DNA of 64,000 nt from NCBI GenBank assembly GCA_030737835.1, contig CM060853.1, forward strand, positions 19,836,895 to 19,900,894, in the 5' to 3' direction. Both the position numbers and the translations under genes were made by a program. Numbering within the stretch: the first letter of the stretch is position 1; the number at the start of each line of letters is the position of its first letter. Below, piece by piece: positions 10,913-22,029 of the stretch. Source of the stretch: Acorus gramineus. Lineage: Eukaryota > Streptophyta > Magnoliopsida > Acorales > Acoraceae. Below the pieces are notes generated by a model. That model searched no databases, was not told where the DNA came from, and saw only the letters and a program-made list of their open reading frames with translations.

Positions 10913-11698
10913 TCAGTTTTAGTGCTAGGACAAGTTAATTGCAAAACAGGACCGGTCAACGCACTCAAGTGATGGACTGATCAGTCCAAAAATTACCACA
11001 GGCCACTGCTTCAACCCCTGCGCTCGTGCTTACTCGCGCTGCGCGCGCAAAAGGACACACCTCCGCCTTACTAATCATATCAACGCGCGCAGGGGGTGAT
11101 TAATTTTTTTTTTTTTTTTTTTGCTTTATGTTTTTAATTTTTTCTTCTACTATTTATACTTTTATTTCAATAGATTATTTATAGAGATAAAATAGATAGA
11201 TTCCACTAGGTGTTAGAAAAAATAAGTGAGGCCTTATCTAAACTTGTATGTGATTTTTTTTATAAATGGTTGTTTTATAAAATTAAATTTTAAATCTTAT
11301 TCGAATTTTAAATTTTAAAATTGAGCTTAATTTTAAATCAAAGTGAGGCCTTATCTTTCCTAGATTATCTCTAACCAAATATTGCTTTGAAAAAGAGATA
11401 AAAAAAATTATGAGGAATATTATTTGTATTTGAGAATGGATCATCTACTCTATTTTTTCATGCTTGTTTACATATTAGATCATTTTATCTCTATAAATAA
11501 TTTATTGAAATAAAACTGTAAAGAGTACAAGAAAAAAAAATTAATCACCCTCCACAACAGCGCAGGGTGGGGTAATCACGTCTTCACTTGCGTGACAATT
11601 TTTAGATCCGTCTGCACGCCATGTGGGTGCGTTGATCGGTCAAAACATGCTCTATGACCAGTTTTGCAAATAAACTGGACTCTAGGGCTAAAAAATGA
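10913..11698. mobile_element. Nested fold-back element in the GRP-D upstream region
   Basis: About 785 bp with two layers of inverted repeat. The outer arms share words such as TTGCAAAAC, TCAACGCAC and AAAAATT (10917-11000 against 11575-11695). The inner arms share TTTATAGAGATAAAAT and its complement (about 11160-11195 against 11480-11520), and GTGATTAATTT against its complement (11096 and 11538). Non-coding. Confidence 0.65.
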
Positions 11699-11789
11699 AA
11701 AAAAAAATTAGGGTTTTTTTTAAAAAAATTGTCTTATTTCCTGTACAGTTTGATATTATCTAATAATCTTTTTATTGGCTGATGAGTGC

Positions 11790-11797
11790 TATAAATA
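11790..11797 (+). promoter_or_regulatory. TATA box retained before broken GRP-D
   Basis: TGAGTGCTATAAATAC as in GRP-B, with the CTTCTCATCAACA leader motif at 11817-11829. The core promoter is thus still intact in form although the gene is broken. Confidence 0.7.
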
Positions 11798-11851
11798 CCC
11801 ACACCTTGCATGGCTACTTCTCATCAACAAATCAACCTTTCTTTTCTCAGC

Positions 11852-12091
11852 ATGGGAAGTTCTTAAGCAGTGAGTGTTGCTTTTCATTTTTTGCTTGCTC
11901 CTAGTGGGGCTCTCCTCCGCCGCTAGGACCTTAACGGCCTATGCCAGCAGTGATTTCGGATACACTTCCCAAAGCGGCTCCGGTGTAGGATATTATGGTG
12001 CTCCAGGTGGTGGGTTTGGAAGCGGCGGAGGCAGTGGCGGTGGAGGAGGACAGGGTGGTGGTTCGGGCAATGGAGCTAGAAGTGGGAGCGG
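11852..12091 (+). pseudogene. GRP-D: broken glycine-rich protein gene
   Basis: Starts with the family ATG-GGAAGTTC but has a stop at codon 5 and a frameshift within the signal-peptide region. After these the frame reads VGLSSAARTLTAYAS and about 45 residues of Gly-rich sequence (YYGAPGGGFGSGGG, then QGGGSGNGARSGSG). At about 12091 the GRP sequence stops abruptly and runs into GGCCCG-rich transposon DNA. A frame at 11874-12194 without its ATG carries the remains plus a transposon-derived tail. Leader, promoter and module order match GRP-B, so D is B's counterpart in the second head-to-head pair. It probably makes no normal product. Confidence 0.85.
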
Positions 12092-12761
12092 GCCATGCCA
12101 ACCTGGCCCGTTTAGAGGGCTGGCCCGTCTGGTCAGCCGTGGCATTTTTGGCACGCCTGTTAGGCCCGCTAGCCCATTAAACCTGTTAGTCTGATGAACT
12201 TATTTTTATTAGTTAATGTATTATTTATTATTCATTTATTTATTTAATGTGCATGTATTCAAAGAATTTAATATTCAATAAAAAAAGTAGTTATATTCTT
12301 TCATAAGTGTTATGTGTTTCATGTAAAATTATAGTTTTTCTAATATTTTTCTAAAATTTTATCTTCAATTTATTCAAATTTTGACTTTAAAATTAATATT
12401 AATAATTTAAACTTTTTAATTCTAACTAAAATTTAAAGAAACTATGATGTTAATCAAATTTTATCAATTAAGTATAAATTAAATATTTAAGTATAGAATA
12501 ATTAATTATTAAATTTCAAAAAAATAATTAATTAAAAAAATAAAATGTGTTTGTTTTACAGGCCGGCCCATTGGCCGGAAAATGGGTCTGGCCAGTTAGG
12601 CCCGCTGGGCTAGTATGACACGGCCCATGAGCCCGCCGGGCACAGAGTGCCATGCTGGGCTGGCCTTCCATCAATTGGACCATGCAGATAAGGCCAGTTA
12701 GCCCATTAGTCCGGTTCGCTATCGGGCCGGACCAACACGACCTGCCGCGCTTTACACCTCA
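12092..12761. mobile_element. hAT-type fragment replacing the 3' part of GRP-D
   Basis: GC-rich ends with GGCCCG-type words (12092-12180 and 12560-12750) around an AT-rich middle. The right end read backwards begins TTGAGGTGTAAAGCG, a typical plant hAT terminus. The left terminus is missing, so the element is truncated where it meets GRP-D. It shares composition with 10211-10812 but is not an obvious close copy. Confidence 0.55.
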
Positions 12762-12769
12762 AATGCTAT

Positions 12770-13290
12770 TCATGTCAATTGTCCATTCCTTGCCTAGGCA
12801 AAGGCCCAAAACTCGAACATTCTAGTTACATGTGATGATACAGTACTCAATTCCATTTTATAATTTTATTTAGTCACCGTATCACAAATATAGTACATAA
12901 ACCATCTACAGCAGAACATACTCCATCATATATTTTATTATAAAAAAAATGAAAATATATACATTCAGCACATATATATATATTTCTATAAAAAGTTTCA
13001 TTCATATATAATCAACTATATATTTCATAATAAAAATAAATAAAAAGATGTCATGCAAAATGGCACCGCGGGTTGAGTGTACAACTTTTTAGTTGAGCTT
13101 TAATACATTTAGTCTATTTTACGGTTCCATCTGCAGCTTAATAGATATTTTGTGTTTTCATAGTGTATGATTTTTTATTATAGTGTATGAAATTTTTTTT
13201 TATTTTATATTTTAATAAAAAAGTATATAATTTTGAAATAACTGTAGTAGGTGTAGTAGGGGATGGACATCATTTTCCTTTTCCTTTGGA
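12770..13290. other. AT-rich spacer, no gene seen
   Basis: TA-rich runs (for example 12975-12985) and short unrelated open frames only. Confidence 0.5.
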
Positions 13291-13550
13291 TAATGTTACG
13301 TACAGTCTTAAGTCTAGCCCTAATTCCAGTCTACATGTGTTTTGAATTTTTTAAAAATAGTATACCTCATCTAATAAGATACATGCTTTTATAAAAAAAT
13401 GAAGTATATGCTCTAATTAATTGTATGGATAAATTTATAAAAAATGTAAAAAAATTATTTCGAAATATATACCTTGTTAACATATGCATATACTCGGTTA
13501 ATTTTCTATCGATGCATGTAGGCTAGATTTGGGGACTCAATGATTTGATT
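13291..13550. repeat. Dispersed ~260-bp MITE-like repeat, copy 1
   Basis: Opens with ATAATGTTACGTACAGTC, then ACATGTGTTTTGAATTTTT, then a CATGCTTTTATAAAAAAATG stretch and a terminal ATGCATGTAGGCTAGAT-like end. The same word order returns at 19690-19960, at 24202-24280 (partial) and, more diverged, at 25440-25690, 26826-27070 and 29965-30250. Non-coding. Confidence 0.55.
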
Positions 13551-13899
13551 TATTAAAGGAAATTAAAATGATATATGCAGCCCCTCGATGCAGCCTTAAT
13601 TTTAGTTTACATCAGTTTTTTTTTTAATTTTAAATCATGTCCTTTTTCATTAAAGTAAATATTGTTATTTGAAATGAAGAATGCAGTAAAAGACATTAGT
13701 TTAATTTTTGTTTTGAAAAAATAAAAAATTTGTACGTTACACACTATGATAAAACTCTTATGTATTATGATAGCGCAATATATAATATACTATTATAGTA
13801 TACGGGACTACAAAATGGATTGAGTGTATTAGCACACTTTTTTTAATATATGATTGACTTAAATATTCTTTTGTAAAAAATGAAGTACATGTTTAAATG

Positions 13900-14128
13900 T
13901 TTTTTTTTTAAACGAAGGTAGTAATTTGTTATCCGATTTCTTTATTGAATATCGAATTATAAATTTTGAAGGGAGGGGGGGGGGGGGGGTTGGTTTAGAA
14001 AAAAACAAGGAAGAAAGAAGAGGACTGACAAGTAGGAGGCCTGTCTGTAGGGAGACTCCCGAGTAGAAGAGAATTCTACTCCGAGGGACTTCGCACGATG
14101 GCCCTTACTCGTTGAGAACCACTAGGCG
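13900..14128 (-). mobile_element. SINE-like insertion with target duplication
   Basis: Flanked by the direct repeat ACATGTTTAAATG (13887-13899 and 14129-14141), each copy followed by a T run. Read on the minus strand, the insert opens with GTCGCCTAGTGGTTCTCAAC, a tRNA-box-A-like start, and ends in an A tail. It has a 14-G run on the plus strand near 13976-13989. No clear B box, so tRNA derivation is likely but not certain. About 230 bp, non-coding. Confidence 0.55.
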
Positions 14129-14564
14129 ACATGTTTAAATGTTTTTTTTTTATTGACTTAACATTTTTCTACAATATTTAAATAGAATATATACTGATGA
14201 TGTAGTGAAATATATAATACGCTATTGATTTGGCGACAGTAAACATGAGCAGTTTCAATTCGCAAATAAGAAACATGAGTTTTTTTATTATGTGAAAACT
14301 CCTTAGGGATAAAAGTCAAATCCCAAATATAGTTTCATTGGGCTAACGAAAAACATGTGACTTTTTTATTTAAAATAAAGAAATCTTCATACAATTCGTT
14401 GAAGTATTCTGGGTAGATAAAATACGTTAATTTAAAAAAGAATCAAATATGTAAAACACTACATGATCATCAAATTATTGTCCTTTATATCTCCAAACCC
14501 GAGCTTGGTATCATATCTAAGGCGGCCCTGTTTTATATCGTGTTTAACCCGCATCTACGATGTT

Positions 14565-15985
14565 AAAGCACTCACAACTCCAAACCCGATACCAAACATG
14601 ACTTTGCATTCGGAACTCAATTGATTGTGTTTTGCGTTGATCGTGTTAAATATCCTTAGGTTGCTTTTGAATGTGAGACTGAAACGTTAAGATTTATAGA
14701 ATCTTGTATTTTAAACTTAGCTTTCGAAAATCATTATTTTATTAAATTTTTAATCACAAGATTTTTTTGACACAAAAAGAAATATAGTGATTTAAAAAAC
14801 TAAATATAGAAAATGTGTTTAGATCTAAGAGAGTTTGGAAATTTTTAGTTTATTAAATGTAAAATCTATCTAAACTCATATCCAAAGGGGATCTTAGATC
14901 AAAATACATAGAAAGAACATTTTTCAAACACTCTCATCCAAACACAGCATCGGGCCCATATAATAAATACACAAATGCCACTCCGACAATCCAAACTCGA
15001 GCATAAGTGGCCAAACAAAACTCCAATTGAATTGAAGTTGAAAATCTACAACAATAGACGCCATTTTCATACAAAACCAAGCAGGATTTTCTACCACTAC
15101 GAATTAGGCGGACCTTTCCCTAAATGCAGCGGTTGGGGAATCTTGTGATGCACTAAGCATTGCCAAATGAGGTCCAAGCTGTAGTTTGATAAACGGATAA
15201 GTAGTGAGACAAAATGATAAATGAGATTGAAAGCACTCACAACACCAAACAGGACTTTGCGTTCAGAAATCAACTGATTGTGTTTTGTGTTGACCGTGTT
15301 AAATATCCTTAGGTTGTGTTTGAATGTGAGATTGAAACGTAAGATTTATAGAATCTTGTGTTTCAAACTTAGTTTTTGAAAATCATTATTTTATTAAATT
15401 TTTAATCGTAAGATTTTTTTGGTATAAAAATAAAGATGGTAGTTTGAAAAACTAAATGTGTAGAAAATGTGTTTAGATCTGAGTTTAAAATTTTTTTAAC
15501 TTTTCAAACACATAATCTATCTAACCTCATATCTAAATAAAGTCTTAGAGTCCGTTTGGATATGAGTTTAGGTAGATTCTGCGGTTAAAAAGCTAAAAAT
15601 TTTAAAACTCATATCCAAACACATTTTCAGCGTTTAATTTATCAAACCACAATCTTCATTTTTAGGCCAAAAAAACCTTGCGATTGAAAATGTAATAAAA
15701 CATAACTTTTCAAACGCTCTCATCCAAACGCAGCATCCGGCCCATGTAAAAAATACACAAATGCCCATCCTATAATCCAAACTCACGCATAAGTTGCCAA
15801 ACAAGACCCCAATTGAATTGAAGTGGAAAATCTGCAACAACGAATGCCATTATCATACAAAACCAAACATGATTTTCTACCACTACGAATTAGGTGGCCG
15901 CTAAGAAATCTTGTGGTGTACACCACGTTGTCAAATGGTGTCCAAGTTGTAATTTGATAAACAGATAAATAGTGAGATAATATGA
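14565..15985. repeat. Old tandem duplication of a ~650-750-bp unit
   Basis: Unit 1 is about 14565-15229 and unit 2 about 15230-15985. Both run from AAGCACTCACAAC through GTGTTAAATATCCTTAGG to CACTACGAATTAGG. Unit 2 has about 130 extra bases with a short inverted repeat (GGATATGAGTTTAG near 15560 against its complement near 15608). The visible differences are many, so the duplication is not recent. No reading frame is conserved between the units. Confidence 0.7.
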
Positions 15986-16292
15986 TAAATGAGGGGATAA
16001 GTGTTTCAACATAAAATACAGACAGTTGCAGATTCCGATTTAAAATAAAATAAAGATTTTTTTTATTCTAAATAAAAACTAGAATCACATCGATAACTTT
16101 GATGGATTTTAAATTCCTTAAAATAAAAATACCTCATATTAAAAAAAAGTTACCCCGTTCCACAAAAGTTATTTTCCCAACTTACTTTAATTGAGTCGCT
16201 ACCATATCATAATCCAACATCAAGGCGCCAAACAAGCCGTGGTCCTTTTGACAGTGGCTTAAATAAGATTGGAAACACATAAAATTAATTTT

Positions 16293-16524
16293 GGTCCGTT
16301 TGGAAACACATATGAAAAATAAGATTTTGAATAAAGTGGCTTAAATAAAATTAATTCTTGAAAAGCGGATTTTTTTCGTTTTTTAAAAATCTACCTTTTG
16401 TACTAAAAACTGAAATTAACTTTTTAATTAAGTTAATTTTTTAGAATGTGATTGACAGCACTCTTTAGTTTTATGTTTAATTAAAAGCGAAATCGCTTAA
16501 AAAAAAACGAAACCAAACGGGACC
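16293..16524. mobile_element. Probable short TIR element (MITE)
   Basis: Ends are GGTCCGTTTGGAAAC and, in reverse, GGTCCCGTTTGGTTTCG. The length is 232 bp and the inside is AT-rich. The end sequences are of the type seen in Tourist/Harbinger-like MITEs, but the flanks show no clear TAA/TTA duplication. Confidence 0.45.
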
Positions 16525-17470
16525 TAAATAACATGGGAACAAATGAACTAAAATTCACATGTTAAATAAAAATGGATGAATAGTGTTTTTAGGGAGAGAG
16601 TCACTATTGACAATTCAAACCCTATTCTCGATTCTTCTTTAACCGTTTGGAATGAGAATATGATTTATTCTTGAGTATATATTTATCCGAGCATAAGTGA
16701 GTATAAATAATGATAAAATGATTTTGTGTTTGGTTATGTTTTGAATTATTCTAGTTGGTAAACGTAAGAATAAATGTTTTGTTGTTTGGGTAAAATGTGA
16801 ATAAAATATGGATAAAGATTTATAAAAGGTAAAAAAATAATGATAGTTGATTTGACAGGTGATTTATAAGAGGTGATGACAGTTGATTTGACAGTGAGTC
16901 CATATATTCTTTAAGCGGAATAAACTAGAATAACTTTTATTATAGGGGTTCATTAAAATTCATATACCATTTTATAATCATTTATTCTATCATATTTTAT
17001 CTAAGATAATTTGAATTTTTCAAACATAACAAATTTTTTATCTAAAATTATTTAAAATTATCTAAGAATTTATTCTCATTTCACACATGGCCAACGCATC
17101 ACGAGTCTCAATCAAATACTCAAGCTCTGTGGGCACAAATTCAGGTAGTGGGATGAGCAATGAAGCCCCCCCGGGGTTCGTAAATTCTGACACCTCAGTT
17201 GTACCACAATAACAGATCCAATCATTTCAACCTTTTCAATAACGCGTCTTCTGTGTCTACAAAACACGTGGACCATTGCCGACCTATAATTGAAATGGAA
17301 GAGACCAATGATTGTTCTTCTTCCATGAATAGTCAAATCAGTCAGTGGATTACATCTGTACTTATTAAGACCCGCATATCCTCTCTTTTGGTGGCATGGA
17401 CCTAAATATTTTCTAGATTTCACACAACTATTATTACTATCGTAGTATTTTTTCCATGCAGAATGTGTGC

Positions 17471-17478
17471 TATAAATA
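17471..17478 (+). promoter_or_regulatory. TATA box of GRP-E
   Basis: TATAAATACC 70 bp before the ATG. The leader TCTCATCAACAAAAACAATA is almost the same as that of GRP-F. A CACGTG (G-box core) lies at 17265-17270, which could be a light or stress element but could also be chance. Confidence 0.75.
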
Positions 17479-17540
17479 CCACACGTCGCATTGCAATTCT
17501 CATCAACAAAAACAATATATACTTCACTGGCTTTTTCAGT

Positions 17541-18263
17541 ATGGGAAGTCCCAAAGTAGTGAGTGTTGCTTTTCTTGTCCTCCTCTTAGTGGGTCTCTCC
17601 TCCGCGGCTAGGACCTTAACGGCCTACGCCAACGGAGGTGGAGGTGGTGGCGGCGGTGGTGGTGGTGGTGGCGGATCTGGCAATGGGTCTGGATCCGGGT
17701 ATGGTTCTGGAAGTGGGTCCGGATATGGAAGTGGCATTGGTGGGTACGGAAGTGGTGGTGGAGGAGGTGGGGGTGGCGGGTCTGGTGGTGGATCTGGCTA
17801 TGGGAGTGGAAGTGGTTATGGATCTGGCTCCGGTTTCGGATATGGAGCTGGTAGTATGATGGGTGGTGGTTACGGGAGAGGCGGTGGAGGTGGAGGTGGA
17901 GGTGGTGGTGGTGGTGGTGGAGGTGGATCCGGAGCCGGGTCTGGCTATGGGTCCGGGAGCGGGAGCGGTTATGGATCCGGGTCTGGGTACGGTGGGTTAG
18001 GTTATGGAAGCGGTGGTGGAGGCGGGGGTGGTGGGGGATCCGGCGGAGGCGGCGGTGGTGGTATTGGTGGGAGTGGTTCGGGTTACGGGTCTGGGTACGG
18101 CTCTGGGAGTGGGAGCGGCAGTGGCTATGGGAGCGGCGGAGGAGGAGGTGGTGGCGGAGGCGGCGGAGGAGGTGGTGGCGGAGGCAATGGTTCGGGCTAT
18201 GGGTCCGGATATGGGTCCGGATCCGGATATGGCAGTGGTGGGGGCTATTTTGGGCAGCCTTGA
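17541..18263 (+). CDS. GRP-E: secreted glycine-rich cell-wall-type protein
   Basis: 240-residue single-exon protein. The signal peptide starts MGSPK and leads to ARTLTAYAN. Four to five Gly/Ser/Tyr modules follow; one has GSMMGGGYGRG in place of the usual AQGGGYG core. The C-terminus is GGYFGQP. An in-frame ATG at 17463 is rejected as start because it lies upstream of the TATA box and adds 26 unrelated residues. A poly(A) signal AATAAA is at 18343-18348. The leader matches GRP-F closely, so E and F are probably sister genes. Export to the wall is inferred from the signal peptide and family. Confidence 0.9.
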   Translation: MGSPKVVSVAFLVLLLVGLSSAARTLTAYANGGGGGGGGGGGGGGSGNGSGSGYGSGSGSGYGSGIGGYGSGGGGGGGGGSGGGSGYGSGSGYGSGSGFGYGAGSMMGGGYGRGGGGGGGGGGGGGGGGSGAGSGYGSGSGSGYGSGSGYGGLGYGSGGGGGGGGGSGGGGGGGIGGSGSGYGSGYGSGSGSGSGYGSGGGGGGGGGGGGGGGGGNGSGYGSGYGSGSGYGSGGGYFGQP

Positions 18264-18349
18264 GGGGCTTAAGTTTAAATAAATTTATTGTGGAGGTTCC
18301 TGAGGTTATTTAGCAGCTATTATTAGAATGTAATATAAAAGAAATAAAA

Positions 18350-19689
18350 GGAAGCTTGGGCTTCGTAGTGGTGTAATTCTAGTAAAATAAAACTCCATGC
18401 GTGTGCTTCTTTCTTTAGCAATACGTTTATATTGAGCACTAGTAAAATTAGTAGTTTGGATTTTGGAATTAATCTATAAAATTATTTGTTTGCATATATA
18501 TAATTATTTTTTATGGGTCCTAAACGACCATATGTATTGAGCCCGAAATCACAAGTTCACAACCGATCAAAATAAAGTAAAAATAAAGATGCATTTGCAT
18601 ATAAAATTTATGGGGAACTTATTTTCTATTATGAATTGAAAGTTATGATTAACCTATAACATAATAAGGCTTTCTAGTTTTTTGCTGTATATTAAAAAGA
18701 GTTAAACAAACAGAAATTGTTAAAACATTCATCCTGATTTTATTGCTAGCAAAATTTGTGAAAACCGTCCAACATCAAAATAAATTAAATTAAATTATCC
18801 ATAAAACAAACAGAAGAAAAAATAAATGAATGAGCAAGACATATAAGGACTACATTAACATCCTCTCATGATCTGTTGGGTGAAGAGTGTCCACTTAAGA
18901 AAGTTATTATAGTGGAGTAGTTACAAGTGCCACACCCCGCGCACTGTACCAACATTAATATAACGGACCACTTTGAACAACATTTTTCTTTTGTACACAT
19001 GTACATATATCTTAGCAAGCAAAAAAAAAAAAAATAATAATGTACATGTACCATGCCCCATATATAGTTCTGTTTACAATTTTCTTGCACTTTGATAGTT
19101 GTCCGACCGACAATGACATATATATGTCGTTAGGTGCAAGTTATATATATAAATCATTAGAAATTTTGTCATTTTTTAAAAATTAAATTCAAATAATTTA
19201 TTACAATATATTTATTTTTTATAAAATATATTATGGTGTATATTATTTTTAAAATAAAAAATTAAAATGAAAGAGAACTGTTGTGGGAATTGTATCTAGC
19301 TGACACTTCTTTCTTTAAATAATAAGACGGTCATGTATAATTTTCCCTCTTTAATATATCCAATCTCGTTTTACTTTCTTTTGGTTTCTTCTTTCTTTTT
19401 TCTTTTTAATTTTTTATTTTGATATAGGAAGAATCTCCCGTAGCTAATTTTATAGTTAAGCTGCAAAGACTACCTCCGCCTGTTTGCCCCGGTTACACAG
19501 AAAATTCTTTCGAACTTAAAAAAAAAAACAGTTGGTAAGTTAAATCAATGTCAAGACTCGAATCCAAGACATCCCCTTAACACATATAAAATTTGAACCG
19601 TTGTATTATGGCCATCTTGACATTTCTTTTGGTTTTTTATTAGGCCAACTTCAAATTCCTTTTCCTAACTAATGGTTGAATTAATGTAG
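18350..19689. other. AT-rich spacer downstream of GRP-E, no gene seen
   Basis: Short AT-driven frames only. Nothing here matches a known element with confidence. Confidence 0.5.
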
Positions 19690-19960
19690 AAAGAATAATG
19701 TTACGTCCAACCCCATTTTCAGGCTCAATTCCAGTTTACATGTATTTTGAATTTTTAAAAAATAGTATACCTCATTTAATGAGGTACATGCTTTTATAAA
19801 AAAAAAGAGGTATATATTTCAATGAATTGCATGGATGCATTTACAAAAATATATATAAAAAAATTCTAATCATATGCATTGGTAACGTGAGCATATGCGT
19901 CGTTATATTTCTATCGGGCTGAAATTGAGGCTGAAAACTAATCTGGATGGAACAGCGCCC
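19690..19960. repeat. Dispersed MITE-like repeat, copy 2
   Basis: AATAATGTTACGTCCAACC, then TACATGTATTTTGAATTTTT and CATGCTTTTATAAAAAAA in the same order as at 13291-13550, ending near ATCTGGATGGAACAGC. Confidence 0.55.
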
Positions 19961-20761
19961 ATGTAGAAATTAAGTCAAATTGAGGCCAGGATATAAGTGA
20001 GAATAGTTGACTATGGAAAAAAGAAAACGTGTAAAATCTAGCCAGTAAAATATTTTTTTATCATTATATTATTTCGTTCTACAATTAGTTTCATTATCAT
20101 TATATTATCTCTCCTCCGTTCCTGTACGCGGTCTCTATTTTTTTTTTCTTTTAAAATATATTCTTTCTCATCTCCAAACCGAACATTATCTATTTTGATA
20201 TTTTTTGGAATATAAAATGCCCACAGTTCGCTAAAAAAAAATTAGTTTTTCTTATAACCTTATGATGCGCATAAATGAATTTTACCTTTGTTCATTTTTT
20301 TTTGTCACATTTGCCAACCTACCATGAAATGTATATATGAAATTTTTAGAATATAAATCCATATCTCAATCACTAGATGCAAATATTAAAATCAGAGACT
20401 ATACACGTGCTATGCCAAAACTAGATTAATGAAATCATCAGCTGTTGCGTATTGTTAGATATGGAGATGATCAGTCAAATTGCTTGCCAGCTATCTCCAT
20501 CTTTTAATTTGTTTTGGAATCGGCCAAATTGGATATATAAAATTTTCAAAGCCTACCAAAGACTTGGTTAAACTCACAAATGAAAATTATACAATGCTAT
20601 ATAGCTGCAAATCTCAAGAGATCAGACAACCAGTGCAAATTGATAAGGATGCATGGCACGTACGAGGCAGACAACTACTACTATTATATATATTTTGTGT
20701 GACATGCATGCATGAGAGGATTGCATGCACATGGTCGATCTCTTCTCGATTGATGCATTAA

Positions 20762-21291
20762 CCCCCCGTATGGCGTGAAACACAAGGCAAGAATAATAAA
20801 AATAGATGAGAATAGGTAAAAAAAAATTGTTTGTTTTGATAAAATAAATCATGATAGTTATGTCTGGATAAGCTAGGATAAGGTCTCATAACTATTCTAA
20901 GAAAATGGTGGAATTGCTTATCAAAGCTTATCTATGCCAATGGATAAAAATACCCTTATCTATCATTTTAAAAAATTTATCTCACTTAACAGACTCACAC
21001 AGATTCCAAAAACTGTCACATCTATCAAATCAATCATATATCTCTCACACTATTCCCAGGGGGTATAATTGTCATTTAAGAAATCATAAACTCTTATTCA
21101 TCACTTATCAATCATTTATCATTACTTTATCCAAGGTGAACCAAACAACAAAAAAATCATTTTTACGTTTTCCAATGAGAATAACAAAAAAAAAACAACC
21201 AAACAAAAAGTTGCTTATTCAGCCTGGATTGTTATCTATCCCAGTATAGCTATCGGGAGTGAATAACTAATATCACACCCCATACGAGGGG
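20762..21291. mobile_element. PIF/Harbinger-type MITE with TAA target duplication
   Basis: 530 bp bounded by TAA on both sides (20759-20761 and 21292-21294). Ends are CCCCCCGTATGGCGTG and, in reverse, CCCCTCGTATGGGGTG. TAA/TTA 3-bp duplications are typical of PIF/Harbinger elements. The 114-codon frame inside (20905-21249) looks like an accidental frame. No transposase. Confidence 0.65.
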
Positions 21292-21299
21292 TAATTGTT

Positions 21300-21950
21300 T
21301 TATGTGACATGCATAACCAAACACGCTTCATCAACGTGACTTATTCTTCACGCAATGTATAGAAAATAATTCACGATGAAAGCTAAGGTTTCTGCCTCTC
21401 ATATGTCAAATTTATTGCACGCTCACTGTTATCTTTTGTGAGACCTATACTATTTAATTGTTTGTTTTCTATACGAAAATATAAACATTGGGTACAATCC
21501 CTATGCTATAAATTACTGCCTCTCCAACCAGTAATATCGAGCCATATAAAGAGTTCTTTTTCTTATTCTTTTTAATCTGGTGGCTAGGGACTATACTTAC
21601 CTATGTGAATACAAAACCAAAATGTAATTATTAGAAAGATAAAGATATTGGATGGTTTTAGAAAATTCTGGATACTCTAATCACCAGTTTAAACTCGTCA
21701 AATGTGACGTGTTACTTATTTACCTTACCTGTTGGTGGTGGACTAATGTCGACGGTGTGAGTTACAAATCCACTACATAATGTCAAGTGAGTGCAATACA
21801 AATGTCAAAACTTGCTCGCACAATCAAATACACATTAGACCAGTTAGAGCTCCCATTTTACTTGAATTCACACAGCTTTAGCTAGTCAACATGATGACTA
21901 GATTTTGCATGGATAGATAGGGCTCCAGTTACGATAGTACGTAGTGCCCA
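21300..21950. other. Upstream region of GRP-F, no gene seen
   Basis: Mixed-composition DNA that probably contains the GRP-F promoter. No motif strong enough to name apart from the TATA box. Confidence 0.45.
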
Positions 21951-21958
21951 ATGAGAAC

Positions 21959-21966
21959 TATAAATA
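21959..21966 (+). promoter_or_regulatory. TATA box of GRP-F
   Basis: TATAAATACCCCC, 71 bp before the ATG. The leader CATCAACAAAAACAATA is shared exactly with GRP-E. Confidence 0.75.
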
Positions 21967-22029
21967 CCCCCTTAAATTGCAGTGCAATTGTCATCAACAA
22001 AAACAATAACTCTTATTGAGTGATCCAAT

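Noticed and set aside
17265-17270. G-box CACGTG as a proven regulatory site
   Set aside because: A six-base match about 200 bp before a TATA box is easily due to chance; mentioned only as a possibility.
17463-17540. Upstream in-frame ATG that would lengthen GRP-E by 26 residues
   Set aside because: It lies before the TATA box and the added residues are unlike any relative.
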